The notes under the pieces are model-generated. The model did not search any database and was not told the origin of the DNA. It saw nothing but the letters and a program-made list of their open reading frames with translations. This document shows, in pieces, positions 13,696 to 14,334 of a stretch of DNA of 14,334 bases. This stretch comes from Candidatus Sigynarchaeota archaeon. Its GTDB lineage: Archaea; Asgardarchaeota; Jordarchaeia; Jordarchaeales; Jordarchaeaceae. The stretch lies in assembly GCA_030587505.1 (NCBI GenBank), contig JAUQYY010000018.1, positions 1 through 14,334 of the forward strand, in the 5' to 3' direction. Both the position numbers and the translations under genes were made by a program. Position 1 is the first letter of the stretch; every line of letters starts with the position of its first letter.

Positions 13696-14181
13696 TTAAC
13701 CAAACAAATAATCGAGCTGAGACAAAGCCTCCAGTTTATCTCTCACCCTCTCCGTTCTCAAACGGTAACGATACTGCTTCCGCGTACCCGTCCTCTCAAG
13801 AATAGACTCCCTGCTATCCTCATAAATCCTAGAAAGATAAGTGGATATAGTACTCAGAGGAACATCCTCCTTAAAGAGATTGGAATACTGCTCCTGAACA
13901 TCATTAGACGTAAACCAACCATGCCTAAAACACTTCAACAAAACAATTTCCACCTTATCCTTCATGGACAAACTATCCAAATCATAAGGTGCCGACACGG
14001 AATCATCAAGGGAAGACGCGGTTTCATCCTCAAGTATTGAAAGTTTTCTGGATAGCTCCTCCACCAGTGAGGCAACAAAGTGAGGCGGTAAATTCCCCTC
14101 TAGGGTAAGCGTCACCTTATGATCCGTCTCAGGATTAGTGATTTCGAACTTGTACTTTCTTTTAGTCAAAACGACTTCCAC
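13696..14181 (-). CDS. Unknown 161-aa protein with a C-terminal winged-helix-like domain
   Basis: The N-terminal part (about 1-50) starts with two probable strands, KRKYKFEITN and HKVTLTLEG, then a helix PPHFVASLVEELSRKL. An acidic linker follows (about 50-70). Residues 72-142 (MKDKVEIVLLKCFRHGWFTS, then VPLSTISTYLSRIYE, then YRYRL) look like a winged helix, with LSTISTYLSRI as the recognition helix and RKQYRYRL as the wing. It is therefore likely a DNA-binding regulator or initiator accessory; I cannot name a family. The start is a GTG at 14181. No clear ribosome-binding site precedes it, and the leader is predicted to be only about 16 nt. A palindrome between its TATA box and start suggests tight repression, probably autoregulation. 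It is the first gene of the GATATC cassette and is separated from the ATPase by the 769-bp non-coding region. Confidence 0.75.
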   Translation of the reverse strand: MEVVLTKRKYKFEITNPETDHKVTLTLEGNLPPHFVASLVEELSRKLSILEDETASSLDDSVSAPYDLDSLSMKDKVEIVLLKCFRHGWFTSNDVQEQYSNLFKEDVPLSTISTYLSRIYEDSRESILERTGTRKQYRYRLRTERVRDKLEALSQLDYLFG

Positions 14182-14197
14182 CCGAAAACGAGGTATG

Positions 14198-14228
14198 GTG
14201 AATATTAGTATTCACATGTATATATAGT
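14198..14228 (-). promoter_or_regulatory. Promoter and operator-like palindrome of the 161-aa gene
   Basis: On the minus strand, CTATATATAC (14228-14219) is a strong TATA box and predicts a start near 14197. A perfect inverted repeat, GTGAATA-TTAG-TATTCAC (14198-14215), fills the space between the TATA box and the start. This is a classical repressor position. Another GTGAAT half-site lies upstream at about 14250. Confidence 0.6.
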
Positions 14229-14334
14229 TTATCTTTGAATAACAAAATGTGAATGAAATAAAAAAAGGAACAAAAAGAGTAAACAGAAGAAAACAAAAAA
14301 CCAACACAACAAAAAAACAATATAAACAAAAAAA

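Overview
The window is archaeal chromosome. The evidence is a ribosomal protein L21e gene followed directly by RNA polymerase subunit Rpo4 (rpoF), an archaeal-type ribosomal protein S10, an archaeal adenosine-specific kinase, an HTH-CBS regulator of a common archaeal type, TATA-box promoters, and tRNA genes carrying introns. Both tRNA genes encode CCA and have introns outside the canonical anticodon-loop site. That pattern is best known from TACK-group archaea (Thermoproteota, and possibly Bathyarchaeia or relatives). The lineage is inferred, not proven.

Layout. At 1-528, minus strand, lies rpl21e-rpoF, with rpoF cut by the window edge. About 1.1 kb of mostly non-coding DNA follows; it holds tRNA-Asn(GTT) with two introns and a hairpin-rich stretch near 863-1024. 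rps10 sits at 1649-1957. At 2190-6291, plus strand, is a 399-residue protein of unknown function with winged-helix features, then two tandem paralogous HD-domain phosphohydrolases; the first has lost one histidine of the HD...H signature. Next come an adenosine-specific kinase, tRNA-Ser(CGA) with at least three and probably four introns, an HTH-CBS regulator (minus), and a complete divergent hypF for [NiFe]-hydrogenase maturation.

From about 10.58 kb to the right edge the window changes character. It holds a minus-strand cassette: a winged-helix-like protein (161 aa), an AAA+/ExeA-like ATPase, a ribbon-helix-helix (RHH) protein and a second helix-turn-helix-like protein (183 aa). Four arrays of a GATATC-centred repeat, phased mainly at 13 bp, lie between and around the transcription units. 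Two of these arrays enclose a roughly 550-bp non-coding core that is very poor in G and T on the plus strand.

The cassette looks like a DNA maintenance module: site-binding proteins, an ATPase, iterons and a possible origin or centromere, perhaps derived from an integrated plasmid. It is not a standard ParA system, because the ATPase lacks the ParA motif. No integrase, transposase or classic Rep protein is visible. This cassette is the best candidate for an undescribed system here. The tRNA introns and the divergent HD pair come next.
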